Source: Prillingera fragicola
Taxonomy: Eukaryota; Basidiomycota; Tremellomycetes; Trichosporonales; Trichosporonaceae
Length of the DNA stretch: 64,000 nt
Assembly (NCBI GenBank): GCA_002335605.1
Contig: BEDY01000001.1
Coordinates: 806,001 to 870,000, forward strand
Direction: 5' to 3'
Shown here: positions 47,351 through 57,851 of the stretch, piece after piece
Position numbering within the stretch: the first letter of the stretch is position 1
How the letters are laid out: each line of letters begins with the position of its first letter
Translations under genes and position numbers: made by a program
The notes under the pieces: model-generated
The model's input: only the letters and a program-made list of their open reading frames with translations
The model's database searches: none
What the model was told of the DNA's origin: nothing

Positions 47351-49223
47351 ATGGCGCCCCGTCTCACCCTCCTCTCAATCATATCAGGGCCATCCGGTAC
47401 CTACCCCGCATTGCCGAACGAGGACGACCTCGTGCAGCTCAAAACAACAATCCAAGCTCAGCAGCAAGCGGCAACAAATAGGCTAGCACTCCTTAACGCC
47501 AATGCCAGCAGTTCAGCAGCCCACGACGAACGCAAGGGAGGCAAAAAGGACAAGAAGCGCCGAGACCGCGAGGCAACAGACGAGCGAGAACGTGCTGCTC
47601 TAGCTGCAAATGAGCGTGCTGGACTTGCACTCGAGGCTGTGGAACGCCGCAGGGTAGACGTTCCTGGCGACGTCAAGATAAAGCATGAGCGAGGTGGGTC
47701 GTGCGACCGCATTCGCTAGGTGAAACAACGCTAACGGATCAGTCTCTCCTGCTCCATCGAATGCGTCCTCGGCGTCATTCAAGCCGTCGCAGGGCCAAAC
47801 AACGTATGGAGGGATGCTCAAGAAGAAGAAATTGAAGCGCGTACTCGACTCTGATGATGAGGGAACTCGTGAGTGGCCTTGATTCGAGCTTGTGTTGACC
47901 ACTAGCTTCACGACCAACACCACCACCTACGTCCGGCCTCAAGCTCAAGCTTGCGCCAGGCGGCCACCAAAAGTCGAGGCCACAGTCGTCGCAGCTGGAT
48001 CCCAGTCCAACACCGTCTGGCTCGACAATATCGGCGTCGCAGCCGGGCGCCAACATTGACTGGTCGGTTCCTCCACCACCTCAACGCCCTCTTGTCCCTA
48101 TTCGGCCTGGGGTGCAAAAGCCGCTGAAACCTGGCCCAAAACGTCAAGCCGATGTCGACGAGGACTTTAGCGACAAGAAGGCGCCATCTCAGCTGTCTAT
48201 CCAAACATTTTGGCAAAACATTGAGCCATACCTGCGCGACATTCGCGAGGACGACTTGGCCATGCTCAACTTCAAGGCCGACACACCAGAGTCGTATCTC
48301 ATTCCCCCTCGAGGACGCCACTATACGGAGATTTGGGACGAGGAGGATGGTCTTCCGCTCGGTACGACGCCGCGGTTTTCTGTGCCGTCCATGCGCTGGC
48401 CCAACGGCATCCACCCACCGCTGGTCCACTGTGTCCCAACCGAGATCCGGGACGCCAACCTTGTCGAGGAGAACTGTGGCCTGGGAACAATGACGGAGCG
48501 TATCGTGGCTGCTGTCATTAGCGGGCCTGATGTCGCGGAAGCGGCCAAGAAGGAGGCCGAGCGACGACCAGAGCCCGAGAGCGACGGCAACCCACCGGCG
48601 CGTGTCGATGTTGTCGACCTCGAGGACCGAGTGAAGAAGGAGCTGCGTGCGGTGATGCTTCTGGGAGAACACGAGGAGGTGAGTAATGCGCCGTGCAAGC
48701 TGGAGATGATGTGCTAACGCTTCAGTTTCCCAACGGTACCCGCGAAGACGACGAGGTCACCTCTGCACTGCGCCAGTGCCAACGACTGCTCATGAAGCAG
48801 AGTGCCATTAACGACGGCCGCAAGGAGCGTCTGACTGCGATAGCACGCCAGCGTCTCGCCTACAGTGACTACACGACAGTCCTGGATGAGGTTGAAAAGC
48901 AGATTGAGCAGCAGTGGGCGAAACGGATGAAGAAGCACGGTCACGGCGGCAAAAAGACCATGTCTGTTGACGGCGTCATTTCCGGTCAGGGCCGTCCACC
49001 GGTACCAGACTCGCTCAAAGCCAAGCTGGCGCTTCGCCGGCGCTGGATGCAGACCCCTGGCCAAGTGCTGCGGGAACGTCCTACTGGCGAGGTGCATGGT
49101 ATGCCCACTGAGAGCATCTACAAGGGGCTGGAGGGCCATGTGGAGGAGGAGCATGGCAAGGATGGGGATGGGATGGAGGTGGATGAGGCTGATGCGGATG
49201 AGGTGGACCTTAGTACAGTGTAG
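47351..49223 (+). CDS. NGG1: SAGA/ADA complex subunit Ada3 (Ngg1)
   Basis: A 579-aa adaptor linking the Gcn5-Ada2 acetyltransferase to its targets in SAGA and ADA complexes. Four exons: 47351-47693, 47743-47868, 47906-48678 and 48726-49223. The N-terminal half is low-complexity with a basic stretch GGKKDKKRRDREA and coiled-coil-like helix (ERERAALAANERAGLALEA). The middle has a conserved IQTFWQNIEPYLRDIREDDL and an aromatic IPPRGRHYTEIWDEED. The C-terminal Ada3 domain is a helical block with VTSALRQCQRLLMKQSAIND, DYTTVLDEVEKQIEQQW and the LALRRRWMQTPG segment. The tail is acidic. Nuclear by family. A 317-bp gap separates it from PFK1 on the same strand. Confidence 0.88.
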
Positions 49224-49540
49224 ATATGCATGTAAGAGTATAACCTTGTGCGTGAGAGCTGAGACTGGCGAGAGATGGGGTACGACGTGTGCTTATCTTT
49301 GGTATTTTGCAGCAGGATGCGAGCAAGAGCCAGCAGCAGGGAATGTGAGCAATCAGGCGCGTCGACGTTTGGGTGGGAGGGGAGTAACGGAGGATTGTCA
49401 TTGGCTGGTGGGTGTGAAAATACCGCCGGCACTTTCCCTCTACCTGGCTGGCTGGGCAATGTTCTCTTGGGGGAGGGCAGTCCCTGGCTCATGTGCATCT
49501 ACTCTCTCTCTCCTCCACAAAGATACAGATCTCTCTCATC
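49224..49540 (+). other. intergenic region upstream of PFK1
   Basis: About 317 bp between ADA3 and PFK1. It contains a CT-rich tract at about 49498-49516 immediately before the PFK1 start. No supported ORF. Confidence 0.5.
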
Positions 49541-52500
49541 ATGTCAGACTCTCCACAACAACATCAACAACAACCTCTGAACGAACAAGAGCCAGTCCCA
49601 TCCCTCGACCAAGGAGACACCCTCGACACCCCAGAGGCCAACAACGTCAAAGCCATGCCGCCATCAGCCACGAGTGCCGCCTTTGGCATGTCGTCGTCGT
49701 CCACCCCGGCACCCACCCCGGGAGGGAGGGGAAAGCAGAAGCGGCAGAAGAAGATTGCCGTCCTCACCTCGGGAGGTGACAGTGCAGGCATGAACGCTGC
49801 TGGTGAGTCTCGTCGTCGTCGCGGTGCTCCTCGATGCCATCCAGTGGCGTGGGAGCTAGGCGTTTCAATTTATGACGTCGTCGTCAACGACTTCATCGTT
49901 GTGGATGTTAGCTGATCGTCCCAGTCCGCGCCGTCGTTCGTTGTGCTATTGCTCGGTGAGTGCATCCGGTGTGCTGAGGGGGCGTGGGGCAGGCATGCAC
50001 AGCATGCATGCATGGACGTGCTACTGGCTGCATGAGGTGGATGGGCGAGCGATCCAGTGCCGAGCCAGGCACTCGCCGCACTTGATCTAGCCGCCTATTG
50101 TCTTTCAGCCCTGCCCACCCCTCCCCATGCGTTGCGATGTGTAGTGGTAGCTGACATCCCCAGCGGCGCCCAGGCATTCATCATCCGCGAGGGCTGGGAG
50201 GGTCTCGTCCGCGGCAACACGTCCGAGCCGACGCCGGCGCCCTCTCGCCGCGCATCCACCGCTCCCTCAGCGGCCACCTCGCCGTCGATGGGCCCCCGTG
50301 GTGTGTCGGCTCTTACGCCTAGTGCGCTGTCGCTCGGCGCTGCTGCGCTCGCGCAGGCTGCTGCCAACGAGGACGGCCATGCCGACATTTACACGAATGC
50401 CAACATGATTGCTCCTCTTGGTGATGCGCCGCTGTCGTTTGGCTACGGCGGGCTGCTGCGTGATGGCGCTGGAGAGGGGGAGAGCGAGGAGGACGCCGAG
50501 GATCTCCCGCACGAGGTCGACGAGTCGGGGCGTACCCTCAAGGGCCGCTACATTGTGCGCGTTGGATGGGACGACGTGCGTGGTTGGCTCGGCGAGGGTG
50601 GTACTCTTATCGGATCTTCGCGTTGTCCTTCATGTGAGTGGCTGCGCTGCAAAAGGAGATGAAAGCTGACGCGAGGCTCCACACACGTCCACTATCGTAC
50701 ACGCTTGATCGACATGCACAGTTCGCACTCGCGAGGGTCGTCTCAAGGCCGCCGGCAACCTCATCCGCTACGGCATCGACTGCCTCGCCGTGTGCGGTGG
50801 TGACGGTTCGCTTACCGGTGCCGACATGCTGCGTGCCGAGTGGCCCGAGCTCCTCGAGGAGCTGCGTAACCAGAACGAGATTGACGACGAGCAGCTCGAG
50901 GCCTACCGCTACCTCAACATTGTTGGTCTCGTTGGCTCCATTGACAACGACATGTCAATGACCGACTTGACCATTGGCGCCGTCACTGCGCTCCACCGTA
51001 TTTGCGAGTCGATCGACTCGATTTCCTCCACTGCTTCGTCGCACTCGCGTGCGTTCGTCATCGAGGTCATGGGCCGCCACTGCGGTTGGCTCGCGCTCAT
51101 GGCTGGCGTGGCTTGCGGAGCCGACTTTGTGTTCATCCCCGAGAGCCCGCCCAAGGGTGACGACTGGACAACCGAAATGTGCGACATTCTCAAGCAGCAC
51201 CGTGCTGTCGGCAAGCGCAAGAGTATCGTCATTGTCGCCGAGGGTGCGATCGACAAGAATCTCAACCCCATCAAGTCCGAAACAGTCAAGGACATTCTCG
51301 TCGAACGCCTCGGTCTCGACACCCGTGTCACTACCCTCGGTCACACGCAGCGCGGTGGTGTCCCCGCGGCGTTTGACCGTGTTCTCCCCACTCTCCAGGG
51401 TGTCAAGGCCGTCGAGGCTCTCCTCGAGGCTACCCCCGAGACCCCCTCGTACATGATCGGTATCGCCGAGAACAAGATTATCAAGGTACCTCTTCTCGAG
51501 GCCGTGGCGCAGACCCAGGCTGTCGCGGCTGCCATCGAGTCCAAGGACTTTAAGACCGCCATGGGTTACCGCGACTCGGAGTTCAACGACATGCTCGACG
51601 CGTTCAAGGTTTCCGCCTCGTGGACCGCCGAGGACAACAGGCACGATGACCAGCGTCTGCGCATCGCTGTCATTCACGTCGGCGCCCCCGCCGGTGGCAT
51701 GAACGCTGCTACGCGCCAGGCTGTGCGTTACTGCCATGCCCACGGCCATATTCCTCTGGGTATCCACAACGGTTTCGAGGGTTTGCTCGACGACAACGTC
51801 TCCGAGCTCTCGTGGCTGCGCGTCGACAACTGGACGACCCGTGGTGGTTCCGAGCTCGGCACTAACCGTTCCCTGCCCACGATCGACATGGGGGGCGTGG
51901 CTGCGTCGCTCCAGCGTCACAAGATTGACGGCCTGTTGCTCATTGGTGGCTTTGAGGCGTTCTCGTCCGTCATTGAGCTCGAAAAGGCGCGCAAGGACTA
52001 TCCCTCGCTGCACATTCCCATGATCCACCTTCCCGCTACGCTGTCCAACAATGTTCCCCTCACCGACTTTTCGCTCGGCTCTGACACCTCGCTCAACGCG
52101 CTCGTTGTCGCTTGCGACGCCATCAAGCAGAGTGCCTCGGCGTCGCGCAACCGTGTCTTTGTTGTCGAGACCCAGGGTGGTCAGAGCGGCTACATTGCCA
52201 CGCTCGGCGCGCTCGCCGTCGGTGCCGTGCTCGTCTACACGCCCGAGGACGGCATTGACCTGTCCATGCTCCTCGACGACGTCGAGTTCCTCAAGGAGCG
52301 CTACCAGCTCGACGAAAAGGGCAAGTCGGAGGGCCGTCTTGTCATCAAGGCCGAAAAGTCTAGCAGCACCTACACGACAGACCTGCTCACCAACATTTTC
52401 AAGCAGGAGGGCAAAGACAACTTTGACGCCCGCTACGCGTCGCTCGGACACACGCTGCAGGGTGGCGTCCCGTCCCCGTTGGACCGCACGCGTGCGGCCC

Positions 52501-52823
52501 GTCTGTCGAGTCTGTCGATGCAGTTCCTCGAGAAACACGCGCGCCCCAACTCCCAGGCGGCGCGCCGCAAGGGCCCCGCCAAGACCGAGACGGCGGTCAT
52601 GATTGCGATCCGCGGCTCGTCCATTGTCTTTGCGACAATGGAGCAGGCCCTGCGCGTCACCGACCTTAAGAAGCGGCGCGGCACAGACGTCTGGTGGTCC
52701 GGCGTCAAGCACCTTGCCGAAGTCATGGGTGGCCGCGCCGGGTTGGCGTCAGAGTTTGCCGCGCGCAACAAGCGCGGAAGGGTCGAGCTTGAACGGGGAA
52801 TCGCAAAGAGTCGCGAGTACTAG
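49541..52823 (+). CDS. PFK1: 6-phosphofructokinase, fungal long type
   Basis: Phosphorylates fructose-6-phosphate, the committed step of glycolysis. Four exons (49541-49802, 49925-49955, 50164-50633, 50722-52823) give 954 aa, in line with duplicated eukaryotic PFKs. A Gln/Ser/Pro-rich N-terminus of about 70 residues precedes the catalytic half: TSGGDSAGMNAAVRAVVR, CGGDGSLTGADML, GLVGSIDNDM (catalytic Asp region), VIEVMGRHCGWLAL and GHTQRGG. The regulatory half starts near residue 566 with IAVIHVGAPAGGMNAATRQA. Between EGLVRG (about residue 114) and the conserved RVGWDDVRGWLGEGGT lies an extra segment of about 105 residues, Ser/Thr/Ala/Glu-rich and predicted unstructured. Intron 2 is 208 nt. 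Confidence 0.95.
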
Positions 52824-52951
52824 TCTCGGGCTTGTCCAGTTAGAAGAAATCAAACTACCATACCCTCCCCGCCCCGCAACCCTAATGTGGCCGCGTCGTG
52901 ACCAGGAAATGCATAGACTGCGAATTATTACATACACAATGTTTTAGAGGC

Positions 52952-54324
52952 CTACTCGAGGTCGAGGTTTCCGACCATGACCTTGATGACAGTGTTGCCG
53001 TCCTTATCCTTTCCGCGCTTGACGTCCTCGAACGCCTCGACGGCGCGGTCGAGGGGATACCTCTGAGTGACCATTTTGCTGACGTCGCCGAGCCTTCCGG
53101 AGCCGAGCAGCGCGAGGGCCTCGGGGTACGTGTTGCAGTACCTGAAGACACCCATGAGGTCGACCTCGCGGAGGAGGGAGGGGCCGGTGGGGAGGGTGAG
53201 GTTTGCCGTGCCCATGCCGACGAACAGGACCTTGCTGCCCGGCGCGGCGGCGTAGCATGCCAGCTGCATGCAGCCTTCGACGCCTGTGCATTCGAAGACG
53301 ACGTCAAAGCCCTCGTCGAGGCCCTCGACGGACGCGATGGTGTCGGCGCCCTGCATGGCTGCCCAGTTGGCCTTGGCGGCGTCGTTGGCCTCGAGGCCCG
53401 ACACGCGGGGGCCGCGGGGCAGGAGGTGCGTGCCGGTCGCCCAGCCTTGGGCGGTTGCAAAGTCGAGCTTGCCCTGCTCAATGTCCACTGCGATCACGGT
53501 CGTGGCGCCCGAGGCCTTGGCGAGGGAGCAGGCGAGGAGACCCACGGCGCCGGCGCCGAGGACGAGGACGCGCGCGCCGGGCTGCACCTGCGCGCGGCGG
53601 TAGGCGTGGAGGACGACCGAGAGGGGTTCGGCGAGCGCGGCGAGGGGAAGGTCCAGCGTGGGGGGCAGCTTGTGCAGCAGGGACAGGGGGTGGTTCATCG
53701 CCTCGCACAGCGTGCCGTCCAGGTGGGGGAAGGTCTTTGCCGACGACGCAAAGCGCATGCCCTTGCACAGGTTGTAGCGGCCAATCTTGCAGTAGTGGCA
53801 GTTTTTGCAGTTGATGCCCACCTCGAGCGCGACGCGGTCGCCGACCTTGAGCGGAGAGTCCGCCGGGTGGTTCGGGCCCAAGGCGGTGATGATGCCGCAC
53901 GACTCGTGGCCGAGGACCATCGGGGCTTGGATCTTGAACGCACCGTTGGCGCCGTGAGAGTAGTAGTGCACTGACGGTTAGCTCGCGGTTTGGGCTGTGG
54001 TACGGGACTTACGGTCAGAGCCGCAGAGACCAGTCACACCCATGGCGACCTGAGCCTGGCCCTCAACGGGGGCCTCGAGGGGCTTGTCCTCCTGCGGTTG
54101 TTAGCTGTGCTCTTACTACGCCGGGGCTGATGATGGTGGAAGGTGGGAGTCCGCCAGGCAGACGGCGACCTGATAAGCACAGGTATAGACTGTAAGTCCT
54201 TCCAAGCACTCTAGCCACCCTTCCATCATCTCCGCTTTGCGACACTCACAATACGCAGGTCAACAGCACCATGGCAGACGGCAGCCTTCTGCGTCGCGCG
54301 GCCGGTGAAATCAGGAACAGTCAT
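52952..54324 (-). CDS. zinc-dependent polyol dehydrogenase (sorbitol/xylitol/L-arabinitol type)
   Basis: A 390-aa medium-chain dehydrogenase from three exons (54250-54324, 54013-54091, 52952-53970; introns 158 and 42 nt). Catalytic zinc ligands are Cys in VTGLCGSDLHYY, His-Glu in VLGHESCGI and Glu in LAEPLSVVLHA. The structural zinc site is NCKNCHYCKIGRYNLC (Cys-x2-Cys-x2-Cys-x7-Cys). The Rossmann motif is VLVLGAGAVGLLAC, followed by AVDIEQGKLDFA; the Asp after the second strand favours NAD+ over NADP+. These features match polyol dehydrogenases of pentose or sorbitol metabolism; which polyol cannot be fixed. The tail VIKVMVGNLDLE lacks a peroxisomal signal. It stands 3' to PFK1 on the opposite strand. 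Confidence 0.92.
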
Positions 54325-54803
54325 GTCGATAGAGTCCAGAGGTGGGAGAACGAGATCAAAGGAAGCAACTCTGGAAGCGCTGAGCGAGTCAGAAAGAGTA
54401 AGGTGGGATATGTACAAGAGAGAGACCCAGAGAGCCGCCAGTAAAAGAGGCAGAGACTGGGATGGGACCGGACGATCGGACCGGTAGGCCGGGCCGTAAT
54501 CCGGCCGGCACAACGCGGGTGGGGCCTTCATGTCCGTCCAAGGATATGACATGGGGGGGGGGACGGAGCTGCTGCATGCATTCCAGCGGAGTTGGACTTG
54601 TGGGTAATGTTGCATGTACATATGACCATGCTCGTGCTACTTTCGTGTATAAGTGGCTGGGTGCATCTGTCTCCACACCCCTGGTGCTTCCAACCGGACA
54701 TACGCTCCTGTCACCGGACATCTCTCGGAAGCGTCCATGGGCTCTACACGCGATGACAGTGCATACCACACACGCACACGCGTAAAGCTATTTCCTTCTG
54801 ATT
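54325..54803. other. intergenic region with G10 run
   Basis: About 480 bp between the polyol dehydrogenase start and the 3' end of the NmrA-like gene, both minus. It includes a homopolymer of ten G at 54553-54562. No supported ORF. Confidence 0.5.
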
Positions 54804-55724
54804 CTACTGCTTTGCAGCATCCTTAACGGCCTGCACGATCGTCCGCTTCTCAACCCCCTGCGGCACAAACTCGTTGACAGCGCGCCACTGCCCGTTACCC
54901 CAGTGCATGCGCCACGCAGCGCCCAGACCGTCCACGGGCCCCTTTTTGCGGGCAGCCTCGACATCGTGGTCGTTGAAATTGTCCATCTTGGGCGGTGCGC
55001 CGTGGGCTTGCTCGAGAGCGCGGGCGACGTCTTCGCCGGTGAATTGGGCTTCGACTATGGTCCAGTTCTTGTTGGGGCCAAAGTCTGGGGAGAGGATGAG
55101 CTGGGCGACTGCTTGGCCCAGGTAGGGGAGGGAGACAAAGGAAAACTGGTTGTTGAGCGCGTTGTGGTATGGGAATAGCTTGTTGCCCTTTACATCTACG
55201 CCGCCAAACTGCTGGGTGAGGAACGAGCCCTCAAACAGGCCGTTGGAGACAGTCGAGACGGGAATGCCGAGCTCTTTGGTCTTTTGAAGGAGACGCCACT
55301 TCATGTTCAGGTAGACGTTGGCCGGGTTGCTGCCCTCTTCGTCGGTCCAGTTGGCCGTGAACCAGGACGGAATGTAGACCTTGAGGCTCTTGACCGTCGC
55401 GAGATTCTTGATGAAGTTCTGGCCACCAGCTTCTGTGTCCTTGGAGGCAGAGCTAGCTGCTCAGCGACATGCCGTGGAAGAAACAGACAAGACTCACATG
55501 AGCACATCAACGCCCTGCAATGCCTGGGCAACCTCCTCGGCACTCGCGTTAGAGGTATCCAGCACGCGCTTGTCGACCCCGGCGGGAGCCTTGGAGAGAT
55601 CCGAGTTGGGACGGTGCAGGAGTACAATGCTGAGTTTGCCCGCTTGCTGCTGCTGTGCGAGACCTTGGAGGATGTGTGAGCCGAGCAGGCCAGAGGCGCC
55701 GAGGAGGGCTACGGTTGGGGCCAT
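54804..55724 (-). CDS. NmrA-like/isoflavone-reductase-like NAD(P)-binding protein
   Basis: Two exons (55498-55724, 54804-55452; 45-nt intron) encode 291 aa. The N-terminus MAPTVALLGASGLLGSHILQ has the Rossmann GxxGxxG motif of atypical SDRs. The sequence continues with GVDVLISASKDTEAGGQN, YIPSWFTANWTDEEG, and a second half containing GIPVSTVSNGLFEGSFL and SLPYLGQAVAQLIL. This layout, without an active-site YxxxK, fits the NmrA-like family, whose fungal members may sense NAD(P) redox state or act as reductases. The function here is not known. Confidence 0.85.
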
Positions 55725-56338
55725 TGTGGTCGAAGGAGAGCGAGATAGACGGGAAAGGACGTAGAGTGCGGAGAGTGACCTGGCCCTTGGATGAATGATG
55801 TAGACGAGCTGTGAGAGTAGTTGTGTGGGTGGAAGGTTGTAGCGTTGGTTGCTTACCAACAGAGGGCCTGGGCCGCGGCAACTTGCGGCAGTTCATAGGA
55901 GATGGTGTCAGCAAAGTGGAGGTGACCATGACGACAACGGGTTCCTATGCCGGGATGCCGGGTTAGAGTGTTCATCATACTTACACTCCAACAATAGTGA
56001 GCGAGACGCCGAGACTCTCTGTGAATGGGAGTAGGCTGCGGCAGCCATGCATAAGAGTTTGTGCCAATGAGTACATAGGTGACAGCCAGACCGTTATTCA
56101 AGTGGCACTATCACTGCCCGCTCGACTACTACACTGCTAATTACGTAAGTCAAATATAGATCCGTTCAGCAAGGATGAATGTTGGTGACCATGCCTTGGT
56201 GTCCAACGGCGTCTTTGTCTCTCTGCGCCTTCCAACAGCATCAAAAGGACTAGTCTATAGTCCAGCCCATCTCATTCTGCAGCAAAAGGCAACGTGTATC
56301 GGACTATCTTAACTCAACCCCCAAGATACGCCACTGCA
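55725..56338. other. divergent promoter region
   Basis: About 610 bp between the head-to-head NmrA-like and SAP18 genes. No supported ORF or RNA gene. Two AT-rich patches at about 56130-56160 and 55975-56000. Confidence 0.55.
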
Positions 56339-57282
56339 ATGTCGCCCTCGCGTTCCCCATCACGGAGCGCATCTCGGTCAATGTCCCGCTCGCGGTCCCC
56401 CAGCCGCTCGCGCAGTCCATCACCGCGTCCGCCAAACGAGACCCCAGAGTCAGAGGTAAGTTATTCTTGTCCTGCACTATTGGTGACATAGAGCTGACCC
56501 CACAGGCATGCCCCTTCCTCATCAGGGTGTTCGTCACCAAGAACAGGCATACACCACTCATGGACTTTGACGACGGCAAGTTTCCCGTCGACGACGAGTT
56601 TCAAGTGTATGGCTGGAAGCACTCGACCCCCACCTCGCTTATTGAGCGCCTCTACTCCGTCTTCCCTCCGACCTACCGCTCACCCATTGCGCGCTACGCT
56701 TTCAAGCACATTTACGTCGACGCCTCAGAGCGCGGACTGTACCGCTCCAAGGACTTGGTCTCCTTTACCGGGCGCGACTTTGCGGCCACGGTCGCACCGA
56801 CAGCGGAAAGCAATGGCGAAGCCATGGCAATGGACCGCGAGCTGGACGAGGGCGGCCCTGCTCGTCGCGGACGCGAGGTCGAAGAGAAGACGCTCGACAG
56901 CTACGGCTTCCTCACCGGCGATCTGCTGAGTGTGTCGATTCACGTTCCCGAGCCCAGGCCTGCGCCCGTCAACGGTGCTGCTGCGGGTGGAGCACGCGGC
57001 GGACGGCGTGAGATCAACATCCGTGGCGGAGGAGGTGGCGTTATGAGGGATCGCGAGGGGCCGCCTCACCGTGACCGTGACGGTGCTGACGGCGATCACT
57101 GGTCGCGTGGCGAACCGTTGCCTCCACAGGGTGGCCGCATGGGTGACCGCATGGGCGGTGGAGGTAGCTGGCGCGGCGGCTCACGCGGAGGTGGACCTCG
57201 TCGTGGGTCGCCCGACTGGGGGCGGAGAAGCAGGAGTCGCAGCCCTGCCAGGAGGGAGAGTTGGTCGCGCCGAAGGGATTAG
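56339..57282 (+). CDS. SAP18: SAP18-like protein with RS and RGG extensions
   Basis: Two exons (56339-56455 and 56506-57282; 50-nt intron) give 297 aa. The core (about residues 40-205) is the ubiquitin-like SAP18 fold: ACPFLIRVFVTKNRHT, TPTSLIERLYSVFPPTYR, FKHIYVDASERGLYRSKDL and TLDSYGFLTGDLLSVSIHVP. SAP18 binds Sin3-HDAC in transcriptional repression and, with RNPS1 and Acinus, is part of the ASAP splicing complex. The flanks are unusual: a 39-residue Ser/Arg/Pro-rich start (SRSASRSMSRSRSPSRSRS) and a C-terminal region with RGG-like repeats ending in SRSRSPARRESWSRR. An insert of acidic/low-complexity residues (around 140-170) sits in the core. The extensions point to the splicing branch. 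Confidence 0.9.
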
Positions 57283-57851
57283 AGAGCAATGAGCAGGGAC
57301 TGCGTCGCCATTTGCGCTCCAACACGCTAGACATGTTTCTCAACACTGGAGGTACTTGGTCACAGCGTGTCGTGTGTAGAGTACGCGGTATGCACATGGA
57401 TGTACAGTACTGCAGGGGATTGTTGACGCCACTGGGGTGCGGTAGCCGCCAAGGGATGGCGAAGTCCTCGGATATCAGTATTTAGTGTTCCCATTACAAA
57501 ATGAACAAACGGTAAAATACTTCCGCTAATGGAACGCGCTATTGATGTGCTCTCTCGCTTCCCGTTCCTTGTGTTGGTGCCAGGGACTAATCTCTACCCT
57601 TGCTCCCCCCGTCTCCCTCAATCTCCCTCCATCTTGCTCATCAACATCTTCTCTCTCTCCACCTCCAGCCGTCTCCTCACAACTAGACTACAGCTAGCTT
57701 GCACCACAGGCTATTAGAAAAAACCTCAACAACACCGTCCGTCACAGCCCCCTCGCACTTGGCATCCCGGGGCGCTCCCCAAACTCCTCCACCACCCCAA
57801 CTCCGTGTCCCGCACACCCTCTCCCGCAGCCACCAGACTCTTGTCGCCGCA
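57283..57851 (+). other. intergenic region with pyrimidine-rich YPK1 promoter
   Basis: About 570 bp between SAP18 and the kinase. From about 57580 to 57670 it is strongly T/C-rich on the sense strand, and it turns A/C-rich near the ATG. No supported ORF. Confidence 0.5.

Noticed and set aside
50955..52712. 585-codon minus-strand ORF
   Set aside because: Antisense of the PFK1 exon; His/Arg/Val-rich without motifs.
52898..53974. 358-codon plus-strand ORF
   Set aside because: Antisense of the polyol dehydrogenase exon, open because of high GC at third positions.
54553..54562. Run of ten G
   Set aside because: A single homopolymer in a spacer; could be real or a sequencing artefact, with no second G-run block for a quadruplex.
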